Source: Pegoplata infirma (lineage: Eukaryota; Arthropoda; Insecta; Diptera; Anthomyiidae). Taken from it: DNA of 64,000 bases. Location of the stretch: assembly GCA_963921195.1 (NCBI GenBank), contig OY992536.1, forward strand, positions 236,628,023-236,692,022. Reading direction: 5' to 3'. This document shows, piece by piece, positions 23,059-34,500 of this stretch. Both the position numbers and the translations under genes were made by a program. Numbering within the stretch: the first letter of the stretch is position 1; every line of letters starts with the position of its first letter. The notes beneath the pieces are model-generated. The model was given only the letters and a program-made list of their open reading frames with translations, ran no database searches and was not told the origin of the DNA.

Positions 23059-24060
23059 CAGGCGCGGATTCAAGTGGGTGAAATGGGAGAAATTTCCCCC
23101 CCAAACCGATTTCGAAAAAGAAAAAAAAAGGAAAAAGAAAAGAAAGAGAAGAAAAAGAAAAAAAAGAAAAGAAGAAAAATGAAAAGGAAAAAATGAGAAG
23201 TAGAAAAAATTTCAGAATTTAAAAAATTTTCTGGTATTTGTCTGAGAACCTCAAAAATTTTCTTGGCGAAACATTTTTAAAGGTTTTTTTTTTTTTAAAT
23301 CGGAGATTATTTTTGGAAATAATATAACAGAATCTGAATTCTTTCAAAGATTTTTTATTGGAAATTTGAAAATTTTTCTAAAAAAAAAATTATTTTTCAA
23401 AATGTTTGTAAGTAAAAATGGGTGAATTTTTAAATTTTTAGAATTATTTTTGTATAAGAAAAAATTTTTCATAAAAAACAGCTTCGGAATCTGAAAAGTT
23501 CTAAAATATAATTTGAAACTTGTTAGAATATATTAATTTTCTTTAAGAAAATATGACTCAGATTTTAAAAAGATTTTTTTTTGTAGAATTTGATTTTTCT
23601 CTACGAATTTGAATCCGATAGATTTTTGTTGAGTTTGTTTGCCTAATGGCGTTTTCTTTTCTGAAACAAAATGTTGCACCCTTAAACAGTATCATTTGTA
23701 AAATGTAGCCACAACCCTTTCGAAATGTTGCCAGTTTTGTGATTACAAAAAAAACAAAAAATTGAGAAAATTTTTCTTTCAGCCAAAACATTTTCAATCA
23801 CCTATTTTTATAAGGCAACTTTACTACCCCGTCACTATATGAAAGTGTTACATTTTGAAATTTACAAATGCAACATTTTTAGAACAAAACATAATAAATT
23901 TTTAATGTGTTGCCAGTTTTTTAGAAAAGAACAAAAAAGTGCAATTTTTTGTGAAGGGACGGTAGAATGTGAAATTTTTTGCCAAAAAAATAAAACGCCA
24001 TAAGAATCAGAACTATTTGTGAAAGAAATTTTTTAAATTCTTAAAACTATTTATTAATAA
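23059..24060. mobile_element. truncated relative of the 15.7-kb hAT-type element
   Basis: Starts CAGGCGCGGATTCAAG at 23059. Then come a C run, CCGATTTCGAAAAAGAAAAA and poly-purine tracts in the same order as at 15721-15870. The following sequence, rich in CAGAATCTG-like strings, resembles the interior of that element. No right terminus or target-site duplication is visible, so the right limit is approximate. Confidence 0.55.
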
Positions 24061-24097
24061 AAGGCTTTGCAAATAACAAAAATGTTATAGGCCTGTT

Positions 24098-24363
24098 GGC
24101 AAAATAAAATCACACCTGACATACTGCTGACTCTCCCTTTATGAAATCGCTGACATCTTCTAAAATTTTTCAAAATGTCATCAATGACATGTCAGCAGTT
24201 GGTCAGCAGTGTCCACCAGTATCGGTGGCCACTAACAATTCGTTTAAACAACCGCTGACAAACTGATGACATGTCATTGATGACATTTTGAAAAATTGTA
24301 TGAAGATGTCAGCAATTTTATAAAGGGAGAGTCAGCAGTATATCAGGTGTGACTTTTTTTGCC
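24098..24363. mobile_element. 266-bp palindromic MITE
   Basis: The ends are GGCAAAATAAAATCACACCT at 24098 and, on the minus strand from 24363, GGCAAAAAAAGTCACACCTG. Arms of roughly 100 bp carry TACTGCTGACTCTCCCTTTA and AAATGTCATCAATGACATGT in inverted order, around a centre with CCACCAGTATCGGTGGCC. It is almost a complete palindrome and would fold into a long stem. No target-site duplication is evident. Part of the string ATGACATGTCAGCAG also echoes near 42.5 kb. Confidence 0.75.
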
Positions 24364-24994
24364 TGAAAGTTTTTCTATTAAAAAAAAACTCATAATCCCA
24401 AAATAGTTTAAAGCAAAAAAAATAAAAATTTTAATGATAAGAGTGATCTTTTTAGAACCAGTTCTGAAATTTTTTATTTTGCGATTATGACATTTTACAT
24501 TCATTTTCCATGTAAAATCTTGCACTGAATCCGAAAATGAAGTCCAAAGATTCAAAGTTGAACGGTTTTTGAAATATTGCTAACTTTTTAAATTTTAATT
24601 TTTTTAAAAAAGTGGTTTTACTTAAATATAAATATCTTCAGACCAAATCAGTGGATTTAATTTTTCAGCCTGATTATCGCCTATTTTTTAACATGATTAC
24701 CACTATTCATCGATATTTTGAAAAATTTGAAGCAAAATCGTCTATATGTCAAGTAATAGTTTCTAAGGCAATAATCAAATTGAAAAATACTGCAAATAAA
24801 ATTGATAAAGCATTTAATAACCTTAATATGTTTTTATTTCGACCTTTTTAATTTATAAATAAATTAAGTCAATGATCAGGCTCGAGGTCTGTGTTATTAT
24901 ATCATACTCTTTAGATGGCACGAAAAGTTATTTATAATTCTTCCTGGTATCAAAAACCAACATCGTCAGGTTTTTGATACCAGTCAACTTTAAT
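24364..24994. other. AT-rich DNA, no gene seen
   Basis: Short frames only (24612-24851, 79 codons, no domain recognised). TTTTTGATACCAG recurs in inverse orientation near 24949-24983 (GGTATCAAAAACC and GGTTTTTGATACC). Confidence 0.4.
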
Positions 24995-25002
24995 CTGGTT
25001 TC

Positions 25003-26064
25003 TAGTGTCCGACCGAATATTCGGCTTCGGCTTCGGCCAAAAAGCACTATTCGGCTTCGGACACAATTTTGGCCGAATAGGCCGAATACTGAATAATTGT
25101 ATAATATTTATGCTCACGTGTTGAAAAACACACTAAACTAACTTTGAATCACATTAGTTAGCCACAAAAACATTTGACTAACAAAGGAAGTCTCCCTGGT
25201 GTCACCCTCCGATCTTCATGAAATTTGGATATATTGTTAAGAACGAAAATTAATTCGACACGTATTTTTTTTTAGCGGCCCAAACTCATTTTTAGGGGGG
25301 GTCGATTTGTATGGGGGGAAATTGACCTCTTTCAGTTAATTACGATTTACGCCTATTTAAACAAATTTAATATAGGCATGTGTACTATCAGATTAAAGGT
25401 ATTAAAAATACATATCTCGTGGTGCTAACAACGGGTTAAAGAAGTTAATATTTTTCGACTTATTAACAAAAATGTCCTAAAATTTTGGTATTTTACTCAA
25501 TATGACGAAAAGTTGTGCATGTTTGGACACGTTCTTAGCACACGTAGATAGGTTTTCCAAAGACCTTTCATTTGGTTGTAACATTACTAGGTTTCTTTGC
25601 AAAATATAGGAGATAAACGAAAAAAACTGAAAAATGGCCTTGTCTTCCCCCCTCCTTTTTACCCCCTAAATATGAATTTGGGCCGCTAAAAAAAAATACG
25701 TGTCACTTTATTTTTTCCGCTCTACAAAATAAAACCAATTTCATAAAGATCCGTGGGTGACACTAGGCAGACTTCCCTTGCAAGTGTTTTTGCAACTAAA
25801 AACATTTTTTACATTAAAAAAAAATGTACAATCTAAAATATATTTTTTTACAAAAATGTCCAAAAAATTTTTTTGCTTAAAATAAAATCATTCTAGACAA
25901 CATTCTCATGCATTTGAGTATCCCGCCGAGTCGATTTTTATTTTTTCTTGTTTTCACTACATAAATATTTTTTTTTTTAATATTCGGCTTCGGTTTGGCC
26001 GAATAGTGAAAATTTGGCCGAATATTCGGCTTCGGCCAAAACAGGTGTATTCGGTCGGACACTA
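25003..26064. mobile_element. 1.06-kb non-autonomous hAT-type element with 8-bp TSD
   Basis: TIR TAGTGTCCGACCGAATA at 25003, with its exact inverse at the right end (to 26064). A perfect 8-bp direct repeat, CTGGTTTC, flanks it (24995-25002 and 26065-26072). Next to each TIR the word GGCCGAATATTCGGC and its variants are reiterated. The interior holds another inverted-repeat element (25192-25780) and no transposase. Assignment to hAT rests on the 8-bp duplication and the TAGTG-type terminus. Confidence 0.85.
25192..25780. mobile_element. 589-bp inverted-repeat element nested in the hAT-type element
   Basis: The left arm starts CAAAGGAAGTCTCCCTGGTG and runs about 115 bp to TAGCGGCCCAAACTCAT. 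The right arm is its inverse, ending CTAGGCAGACTTCCCTTG at 25780. The terminal decamer CAAGGGAAGT is shared with the 574-bp element at 31321, suggesting related ends. Spacer has no coding frame. No convincing target-site duplication. Confidence 0.7.
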
Positions 26065-26072
26065 CTGGTTTC

Positions 26073-27251
26073 CTCTCCTGATAACCATAGTATCCAAATA
26101 CGGCAGATGCCCGTTTTCTCTTCCCCGATTGTAAATTTAATTTAATTACAGAAAACTCTGTCAAATATATGTTGAATTATCTCAAATACAGTAATTTTAC
26201 AGGGTATTTTACCGAGTTATTATTTTGAGCGTAGTTTTAAATAAAAACAAATTTTGTGAAATTTGTTTTTATTTGGTAAAAGTCACATAGAGTTTACAAA
26301 TTTTTTAAAATGTATTTGCAAAATGTTCCTAAAGTGTTTAGTAAAATTTCGAGACCTTAAATAAATACAAACTCTGCTATCTAATTTTTAAAATCCGCAC
26401 CATAGCCTTTGTCAAATTATTCGGACATTTTGATATTTTTCTATTCTTGTGTTGACTTAAAGTTTTTCTTTAATAAAATTTACAATAAGAACACAAAACT
26501 TTTCCCAGTTTTGTTTTATTGTTTTCTTTTTTGTCCGAGAAATGAAAAAAAAAAAGTCTTGAAATTAAATTTTTCATGTTGAGTAGACTTTTGAATATCT
26601 TAAGAAATATACATATAAACTTGTAGTAAGTATTATACAAAGGACCAAGAATAAAATTTACAACGAACTTTTTTAAGGTATTTTTAGAGAATAAATGTAA
26701 AGTGAACTTAAAAAAAAAAATAAACGCATTTGTCATTCCCCCATAAAAAAAAAATACTTTTGTATAGGCCGTAGGTTATAACAAGAAGTTCTTGGAAAAT
26801 ATTTTGTCAATATCATTGTTGATAAATGAAGATTTGATTATATGACTACATAAAAATTGAGATGTGATAAAGTTATTTAATTTAACTTTGGTTGTTATTT
26901 TCTTTTTTTTTTTGTCTTTTGTTAATTGAAATGTTTTTATTTTTGTTACATTTTTAAAATGTTGAAACATTTTAAATAAATAAAAGTTTATTTCAGGGTC
27001 TATAATATTTTTTTAGTTGAGACAGTTACACTAGTAACTTTTACAATTTTAGACGGATTTGTTTAAAAAATCTCTTGTTTTCGTAGTAATAAATTAGACT
27101 TAATTTAAATGCAAAAATATTAAAAAAATTTACTTTGTCAAATTTACAAATTTTCGTTTAATATTAAGATGGAAAAATATTGTGTAGAGAAATGATAAAA
27201 TATTTAATGAGCTTTAATATAAATGTAAAATAATTCAAATTTTGTCCGGAG
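26073..27251. other. AT-rich DNA, no gene seen
   Basis: Minus-strand frames at 26470-26736 and 26776-26970 are lysine/phenylalanine-rich products of A/T tracts. No RNA gene or repeat terminus recognised. Confidence 0.45.
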
Positions 27252-27905
27252 AAATTTTTATTTTTATTAAACAATAAAAATTGTTTTATTCGACCTTTTA
27301 AATATTATATTTTGAGTATTGAAAAAGAGTTTATTCTGATTCGAGGCCTTTTCATGTTCCCCATTATGAATTAACATAACAAGTACTTATGATAACTCTA
27401 CTTTCTTTATTGGGATATTCTCCCATTAAATACTCATAGAGTTTCTTGCTTTCAAAAATTTTGGCAATTTTCAGGAATGAATTGACGATCGTTTCGGGGG
27501 TGTTCCAATTCCCCCATCATCAGAATTCTTTAGAAAATAAGGTAATACTGTTAACATGCAAACATCAAATATTCATATTCTAAATAATCTCAACTTAGTG
27601 AGAAAGCAAATATGATTTTCGAAGTTCCACCAGCATTACACCAAATATAATTTGAAAGCAAGTTTTTTTGCGAAACGATCGTCAATTCATTCCTGAAAAT
27701 TGCCAAAATTTTTGAAAGCAAGAAACTCTATGAGTATTTAATGGGAGAATATCCCAATAAAGAAAGTAGAGTTATCATAAGTACTTGTTATGTTAATTCA
27801 TAATGGGGAACATGAAAAGGCCTCGAATCAGAATAAACTCTTTTTCATTGCACAATTAAAAGGTCGAATAAATAACTAATTTTTATTATTTAATAAAAAT
27901 TAAAA
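27252..27905. repeat. 0.65-kb inverted repeat (palindromic element)
   Basis: Arms 27286-27496 and 27671-27871 are close inverted copies of about 200 bp. Shared blocks include CTCGAATCAGAATAAACTC, CATAACAAGTACTTATGATA, AATACTCATAGAGTTTCTTG and ATTGACGATCGTTTCG. A weaker match extends the arms to 27252 and 27905. The 174-bp spacer contains CCAATTCCCCCATCATCAG. The high arm identity suggests a fairly young structure. No target-site duplication recognised. Confidence 0.75.
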
Positions 27906-28051
27906 CACACTTATTTTGAGTATGTTTATTCTAGCTCGAGGTCATTATTTCTTTACTTTTTTTTTAACCAACACTTAGGGGATGTCCCATATAAATGCAA
28001 TGCATTGTGTTGATAACACCATCCGATATTAAACATGAACTGGATAATATA
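27906..28051. other. AT-rich DNA
   Basis: Contains another copy of the dispersed TATTCTAGCTCGAGGTCATT-type short repeat near 27927. Nothing else seen. Confidence 0.4.
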
Positions 28052-29162
28052 TGGGGCATTCCATGTCAAATCGGACACTTTGAAAATTTTTTTTTTTCAG
28101 ATTTTCCCAATTTGTTAACAGTTTTTAGTACCCTTCGAAAACTCCTTCGTGGTAAATTTTCAGATTTTTTTGATGACCCGTTCAAAAGATATCGAATTTT
28201 TAAAAATTGGCAGTTTGTTCCTTTACTCAAAATTCTTTTACTCATAGCTTCTTCAATAATGGTCCAAATTTCAATATTTTTTTTTCAAAATTTTTGTTTT
28301 TTACGTATTTTGTAAAAAAAATCCCAAAAAATTCTTAAAAGCGCTCTAGTATGTGATTTTTAAGTTTTAAAATTTAAATTTTATTTTTGAAAATGTTTGT
28401 ACTCTTTGATTTTTTTGAAATTTTTTTGTGTAAAACATCAATCGATTCTACAAATTTTTTGCCCAGGAGGATCGTGGGATAACTATTATTACTATTTTTT
28501 AAAATTTTTTGAAAAAATTTTATTGTAATTTTCCAATCTTAAAATCCTTTCTACTGTTCCAATGGTGCGTCATAGAGGGGTCATTTATAAGACCGACCCC
28601 CAAGAATTTTTACGTCTTAACATTTCTTTGCAGCAAACTAATACCCTATCTCCAATTTCTAAGGGGGCTCCCACATAAAACGACATTTTTTAAAATTTGC
28701 TCCAACTGCCCTAATAGTGCCCTTAGAGCAACAAAATGTATGACCGACCAACAATATTTTTTTAGTCCAAACATTTTCTCAGAACACACCTACCCTTTAT
28801 CTCTAATTGTTAAGGCGGTCCCCATACAAGTATTTTTATTTTTTGTAAATTTGTTTTATTTAATCAGCTTCTACCGGTCCAATGGTGCGTCCGAGAGGGG
28901 TCATGAGTGAGACCGACCGCCATTTATTTTTACCCTACAATTTTTTTTTAAAACATACCCACACCCTATACATTTTGTTGCTCTAAGGGCACAATTAGGG
29001 CAGTTAGAGCGGTTGGAGCACATTGTAAAAAATGTCGTTTTGTGTGGGAGCCCCCTTAGAAATTGGAGATAGGGTATTAGCTTGTTCCAAAGAAATGTTA
29101 AGACGTAAAAATTGATGGGGGTCGGTCTTATAAATGACCCCTCTATAACGCACCATTGGAGA
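28052..29162. mobile_element. foldback element, copy 2, right arm truncated
   Basis: Starts TGGGGCATTCCATGTCAAAT and follows the left arm of the 3923 copy through its modules (ACTCCTTCGTGGTAAATTTT, AATGGTGCGTC, GACCGACCCC, GGGCTCCCACAT). The turning point is near 28.98 kb. The right arm runs only to the GCACCATTGGAG module at 29162, so the outer ~0.5 kb is missing. Frames at 27995-28315 and 28509-28910 read through the arms and are not supported as genes. Confidence 0.7.
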
Positions 29163-29930
29163 AAGAAACCCGGATGATATATGTACGTCTGAAAGTAGAG
29201 ATCAAAAGGAGTAAAACTGCATTTACAGTTTTTTATTTCGTGGTTCTGTTTCTTTTAAAAGGACTTCAAAGTTTTAAATGATACATTTTGTAAAATATTT
29301 TTGAAATATTTGTAATTGTCCTAGGATGACACTGGTGACGGCAGATGAAAGATTAGGATCTCCCCTAATTTTTCCATTTTTATATTTTGACATATCAGGA
29401 TAACAGGATGTGAATAAAGACATTTGAAAACTTAATCGAAATATTTTGTTGAACATTTTCAATGATATTGAAGGACACATTTTTGAATGGAGTACAAATT
29501 CCTGTATGTTCCCGGAACTTCTGATTTAGATGCTTGTCTATGCAGCGCTTAACCCCTTACTCGAACAAAACAATTTTAAAAGATTTTTTGTACAAATAAA
29601 TATTTGTTGCACTGTATATTTTAAAAATATGTATTCATAAATTTTGTATTTTATGTAGCAACATATGTGAGCACTTTGTTGAATAATGTAGATATGGCAA
29701 CAGTTATGGCAACAAATACAAAAGTATACGTACAAATACATACATTCAATTTATTTGAACAATTAAAAAAAGTTGTTAGAAAACATAGAGAGAATTACCA
29801 ACTCAAGAGCACTTTGATTGCTTTATGCAGAAAATAAAAAAAAAATAAATTTAATTTAAAAATGATAAGAAAACATACGAATATCAAACATAGTATAGAG
29901 TATACGTACCCAGTTGGCACCGCACTAAAA
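29163..29930. other. AT-rich DNA, no gene seen
   Basis: A 68-codon minus-strand frame (29274-29480) lies in a slightly less AT-rich stretch, but I recognise no domain and it has no continuation on either side. The remainder is A/T tracts. Confidence 0.4.
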
Positions 29931-31260
29931 AAAAAGACATTACTAAAATTTAGGAAAAATTTTTTTTAAAATTTATCATGAAATTACTATAAATTTAGTT
30001 TAATTTATCTAAAAAATGGGATATTTTCCTTACTTATAAATAGTTCATACTTTTCCAAAAATGGACTTCATAAATATAAGGAAAAAAATTCCTACTGCCA
30101 AAGAAATTTTCTCCAAATCTAAGAAACATATTTTTATTTTTAAGACTCATTTTTTAAATATATCTGTGGCAAAAAGGAATAAGTGCATAAGTGTTTTTAT
30201 ACTACTTTTCAGGAGAGCATTTTTAAGTTTTAATTTCGAATACCAAATCTGGGTTTAAAAATTTAAAATTTTTGGACATGTAAATATCTCAAGCATTATT
30301 ATAGACACAATCTTTGCTACTTTAAAAGTTGATATATATTAGGACAACGTAGATATCGGGTGAAAACCATTGATGTTGTTATTGCGTTTTGCAAAATTAC
30401 ATTTTACTCCAAGCATATGTCGAGATATGCAGTTATGTATCCCTGTAAAATACATTTTAGCGTTTTCAACGATTGCTGATTTTAAAATAAGGTATAAAAA
30501 CATAACTCAGATATGCTGTTACGATTTTTATTTTGCCTTTAAAAAAAATGAGTTGTGGAGTTCTGAAATCAATATCTCAGAAAGTAATGGTCCGATTTTC
30601 ATAAAAATTTGATACAATACGAAAATGGATAAGGAGATTCCAAAAATGCAAAAACACGTTTTAGACATAACTCGACTTATGTTGTTATGGGTTTTTGCCA
30701 CAGATATGTTCACACAAAATTTATTTCAAGTTTAGTTAAAATTTACTACAAATAACTTTACCGAATTTCACGTCTTAGAATTAAGGAAGCGGACTTCTTG
30801 GAATTTAGTTAAAAACTTCTAAGGATGTAGTTAAAACTTCATAGAATTATTTAAAAACTCAAATTTATCTTCTTAGAATTTAGTAAAAAAGTTCTTAGGA
30901 TTGAGTTGAAACTTCTTAGAATTTATTTTATTAAACTTTTTAGAATTAAGTTAAAAACTCATATTTGTTTTCTTAGAATTTAGTGAAAAACTTCTTATAA
31001 TTTTGTAAAAACTTTTTAGAATTTAGTTAAAACTTCTTAGAATTTGGTTAAAAAATCTTAGAATTTAGTTCAAAATTTGTTTTTTTATAGAATTTAGTTA
31101 AAATTTCTTAAAGTTTAGTTAAAATTTTTTAGAATTTAGTTAAAAATTTGAAAATGGCGAAATCTCAAGACCCTCAAGAGCCTATTAGACCCCAAATTCC
31201 CGTATCTCAAAAACTAAGAAGGGTAAAACAAAACGGATAAAAATTTTGGATCAATGTAAT
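29931..31260. repeat. word-rich AT block (word AGAATTTAGTTAAAA)
   Basis: From about 30720 to 31140 the word AGAATTTAGTTAAAACTTCT is reiterated irregularly more than ten times. Related words occur before 30100. At 31160-31250 a short inverse copy of the GGACCC-type core follows (TCTCAAGACCCTCAAGAG, CCGTATCTCAAAAACTAAGA). A 538-bp inverted-repeat element interrupts the block. Boundaries are approximate. Confidence 0.45.
30170..30707. mobile_element. 538-bp element with 16-bp TIR
   Basis: ATATCTGTGGCAAAAA at 30170 recurs exactly inverted at 30692-30707. The interior has no recognised coding content. Target-site duplication not evident. Confidence 0.55.
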
Positions 31261-31320
31261 AGGTCATGGTTTTTACATTCATCCATTTTCCTTTTTAATT
31301 TATCTTTATCATAGTACTTA

Positions 31321-31894
31321 CAAGGGAAGTATCTCAACCCTTATGAACCGATTTGCTTGAAACTTAAACTATACATAAAAGAGACGATTTTAAGGTTGGG
31401 GTGTCCCGGCTTTTCGGCCATATCAGTGTTTCAAAATTTCGTTGTCCCGTTATGAAACAATGTGGACCTCCGAGAAAATTTCGAAAACTCCCGACTAATA
31501 GGAATATCCTCTAGAGAAAAAATACGTGTCGACTTAAATTTAACAAAGATTATTTCGTATTCATATGGACATCGTAGGCCTATGTATTCATATAAATACC
31601 CCCCAAAATTTACACATTTAATGAAGCCAAACTTTTACAAGGTTATGCCACCGTTGGATAGGCATTTAAAAATCCTTTCTTTTCATATGTAACCATCATA
31701 TAGTTTCTTAGAAAGAAATGGCTGAAAAACCAAAAAAAAAAAACATTTTTTCACCATTTTTTGACCCATGTTTTGAACCCCTAAATCCCTGATATGGCCG
31801 ATAAGCCGAGACACCCCAACCTTAGAATTGTCTCTTTTATCTATATTTTACGTTTCATGCAAATCGGTTCATAAGGGTTGAGATACTTCCCTTG
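31321..31894. mobile_element. 574-bp inverted-repeat element with TTA TSD
   Basis: Arms of about 100 bp. The left begins CAAGGGAAGTATCTCAACCC, with CGGCTTTTCGGCCATATCAG further in. The right arm is its inverse, ending GATACTTCCCTTG at 31894. TTA flanks both sides (31318-31320, 31895-31897), a possible 3-bp duplication. The 76-codon frame at 31462-31692 in the centre has no domain I recognise. A left-arm fragment of the family is at 6906. Confidence 0.75.
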
Positions 31895-32214
31895 TTAGTA
31901 AGAAACAAATTTTTGCCATTTTTAGTTCCAACTGGATGTAGTTCCAACTGGATGTAGTATCTCCAGTTTATTAGCCCCACACCTAACTACTTGATCCAAA
32001 AATTGCATGTCTTTTAATTACTTTAAAACTACTTGTAAGAGTTTGATTTTATATTCAATCAATAGACAATATTGCCATGTTTTTCTTGGAAATTAATGTG
32101 TTTTCCAGATTTAAAATATCTTTATCGATGTTTTAGAGAATTTTTACACACTCTTGAAACAAACATACATTGTGGAAAATGTTCAGACATGTCACTGAGT
32201 CGTTTTATTTTCGA
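31895..32214. other. AT-rich DNA
   Basis: GTTCCAACTGGATGTAGT occurs twice in a row near 31926-31960. No gene seen. Confidence 0.4.
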
Positions 32215-32293
32215 CGAGGCTCCCCAGTAGGCTAGTTGGTAGCGTGCTAGCCTATGAGTCTGGGTTTCGTAGGTTCGATTTCCACCAGAGGCC
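32215..32293 (+). repeat. tRNA-like (SINE-like) sequence
   Basis: TAGGCTAGTTGG (32228-32239) matches the box A pattern TRGCNNAGYNGG with one mismatch. GGTTCGATTTC (32272-32282) resembles box B with one extra T. The spacing is right for a tRNA gene. The acceptor and T stems do not pair well, so a functional tRNA is unlikely. A tRNA pseudogene or the head of a tRNA-derived SINE fits better. No SINE tail was identified downstream. Confidence 0.45.
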
Positions 32294-32434
32294 TTGGTCT
32301 GAAATCATTTTGCAAATTTCCTCACTGACACATTTTCCTACTGGGTAAGAGTGACTGTAAATATTTAATATTTTAAATATTCCTTTGAAAATATTAAATA
32401 TTTTAAATGGAATATTTTTACCATGTGACTATTA

Positions 32435-33621
32435 CACTGAAAAAAAAATTTACCATTTTTAAAGCATGTTGAACTTAATTTAAAAAAAGAAGGGTATGCG
32501 AGGGCTCCAAAGATATTAATTCTTCTTCCAAGTATATTTTTTCCTAAAATATAGTAATGCATTTACTTAAATATATCTTAAAAGTAAGTAAAATTGTACT
32601 TATTATAAGTTTAATTGTTTTTATCCAGAAGAAAAATATTTTTTTAAAATAAGGAAAAATTTCCTTAAACTTACGGATTATGTGGACCCTATGGAGTCCC
32701 AATGTGAGGACCCTACGGGCCCCCAATATATGGGGTCCGCCCATGAGTATGTGCGTACACTATTATAGGGCCACTATTGATTTTGATCCAAAATTTTGGT
32801 CAGAATCGCTCTATCTGGCTTAGTTTTCGAGATCTGGGAATGGGGTCTTGAGAAATTTGATCATGAAATAACTCGAAAACTATAACTCGGAGAGCTTTCG
32901 GGTCTTCGGCGGTCATATTCTACAAGTTAAGGATTACAAAAATGTATTTAGAATTTTTTTCGTATCTGCAGTATTTGCAGAGTTATAGGCATTTGAAAAT
33001 TCCGCGAAAATCGAAATTTGGATTTAAAGTTAGGGTCTCATGGGGTCTTTAGATGGGACCCCCAGATGGGGTCCCCAAAATACCTCAAATATTTTTTTCT
33101 TAAGTTAAGTCAATTCTTTCTTAAACTAATGAAGATATGGATTCAAATAAAGTCAATGAAATCAATAAAATAAAGGTTACTTTTTTCTTAACTTAAAACA
33201 AAAATTGATTAAATTAAAGAAAATGCGATTTGGAATTAAAGATTAGTACTTATTTGATTCAATGTCTTGAAAATGTCTATACTATTTTTAAGTAAGTTAC
33301 GTACTTATTTATTTTTTTTGCACACAATTTTTTTTTTTTTTTCTTTTAAGTAAAACAAAATTTTTTTATAAACCCTTTTTTTCTTAAATGCAATCAATTC
33401 GCCATTAATGTAAAGAATTTTTAACTTAATTTAAAAAAACAAATTAAGGAAAACTTTTGTGCTTTTTTAAGTATTTGCATGTACTATCTTCAAGTTTATT
33501 TTCTTTGTTTTAAGTAAAACCACCTTATATTAAGTTAAGTTGAAGTAAATTAAAAAAAAAATTGTGTACTTAAATTAATAACAGTGTTTATTTAATTTCA
33601 GTATAGTTATTTTTTTCAGTG
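32435..33621. mobile_element. TA-flanked word-armed element (word CTTAAATTAA)
   Basis: Left end CACTGAAAAAAAAATTTACC at 32435; right end TTATTTTTTTCAGTG to 33621. TA flanks both (32433-32434, 33622-33623). The arms reiterate CTTAAA/AAGTAA words. The centre (32690-33085) is the GC-richer GGACCC core shared with 16811-17230, including GGGGTCTTGAGAAATTTGAT and AACTCGGAGAGCTTTCGG. No transposase. Confidence 0.55.
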
Positions 33622-34039
33622 TACGTTCATTAGGAACATAATAGTCACAAATAGATCCACCCGTTTTTCTGCATCGTGGCAGTTGGTTTTGCCTTAAAGA
33701 ATCACTTTACCAAGCAGAAAAGCATGACCAAAATACAAAAATCCTAATGAATTAAATTGTTAACATTTATCATGAGAGGGAAGGTATCTCCAAAATTTCC
33801 ACCTTTTCAATTAAAAAATTAAAAAAAAAAAAGCTGCCACCCTAATGTTTATTTACAAGAAGATTTTAAATAAATACTTTTTAAATTTATAAGAATAAAA
33901 TAACATCAACTTATGTAAGTTAAATTGGTATTAAATGATCAAAATTTGGCCTAACATTTCACCCCTCTAGAAGAAACCATAGGAGCAGATTTTATAAACA
34001 AAATTACACAGCTCAACAAGAAAATGCGTATTGGATTCT
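33622..34039. other. AT-rich DNA
   Basis: GCTGCCACCCTAATG near 33832 matches the outer CATTAGGGTGGCA-type strings seen in other repeats here (8777, 48238). Otherwise nothing recognised. Confidence 0.4.
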
Positions 34040-34500
34040 GGTTCGTGATTTGGATAGTGTCTGTTGCGCTGATTCCAAATCCGGAGCCCCAATTTGTCTA
34101 TCACGTCAGGATTTTGAGTAATTCGCGGTTAAAGTGCTGAAAAAGAGCATTTTTGACCATTTTTCAAAGCTTATAAAAAAAGATCCTGTCAGGCAAATGA
34201 CTTGGTATCAAGCTCTTTCGAAAGCCTGTAATGTTGTCTTAAGGATAAGATAAAATGCTCTAAAAATTAAATTTTCTAAAATGGTAAAAAAATCATTAGC
34301 AAAAAACCTTCCATTTCTTCAATATTTAGTTTATTTACACAGTGTTTTTTAACAAATTTCCATACAAATTCATACGTAAATTTTAGATTTAAAGCACATG
34401 CGGCTATTGATTTTTTAGAAAATTAAATTCCAAGAAGATTTTATCTTGCCTGAAAGAGAAAATTACACACTTTCGAATGAGCTTGATACCAAGTCACACA
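34040..34500. repeat. core repeat F copy 4 next to a ~90-bp inverted repeat
   Basis: 34040-34200 carries the F block (GATTCCAAATCCGGAGCC, TATCACGTCAGGATTTTGAG, AATTCGCGGTTAAAG). From 34197 the string ATGACTTGGTATCAAGCTCT and the following ~85 bp recur in inverse orientation at 34405-34497. The spacer holds a lone AT-rich stretch. Confidence 0.5.

Noticed and set aside
28509..28910. 133-codon open frame
   Set aside because: Lies in one arm of the foldback; the matching arm copy at 4422-4622 is broken differently and no domain is recognisable.
32435..33621. Assignment of the word-armed elements to a named superfamily
   Set aside because: The TIRs are short and A-rich and the TA flanks could arise by chance in AT-rich DNA, so only the architecture is reported.
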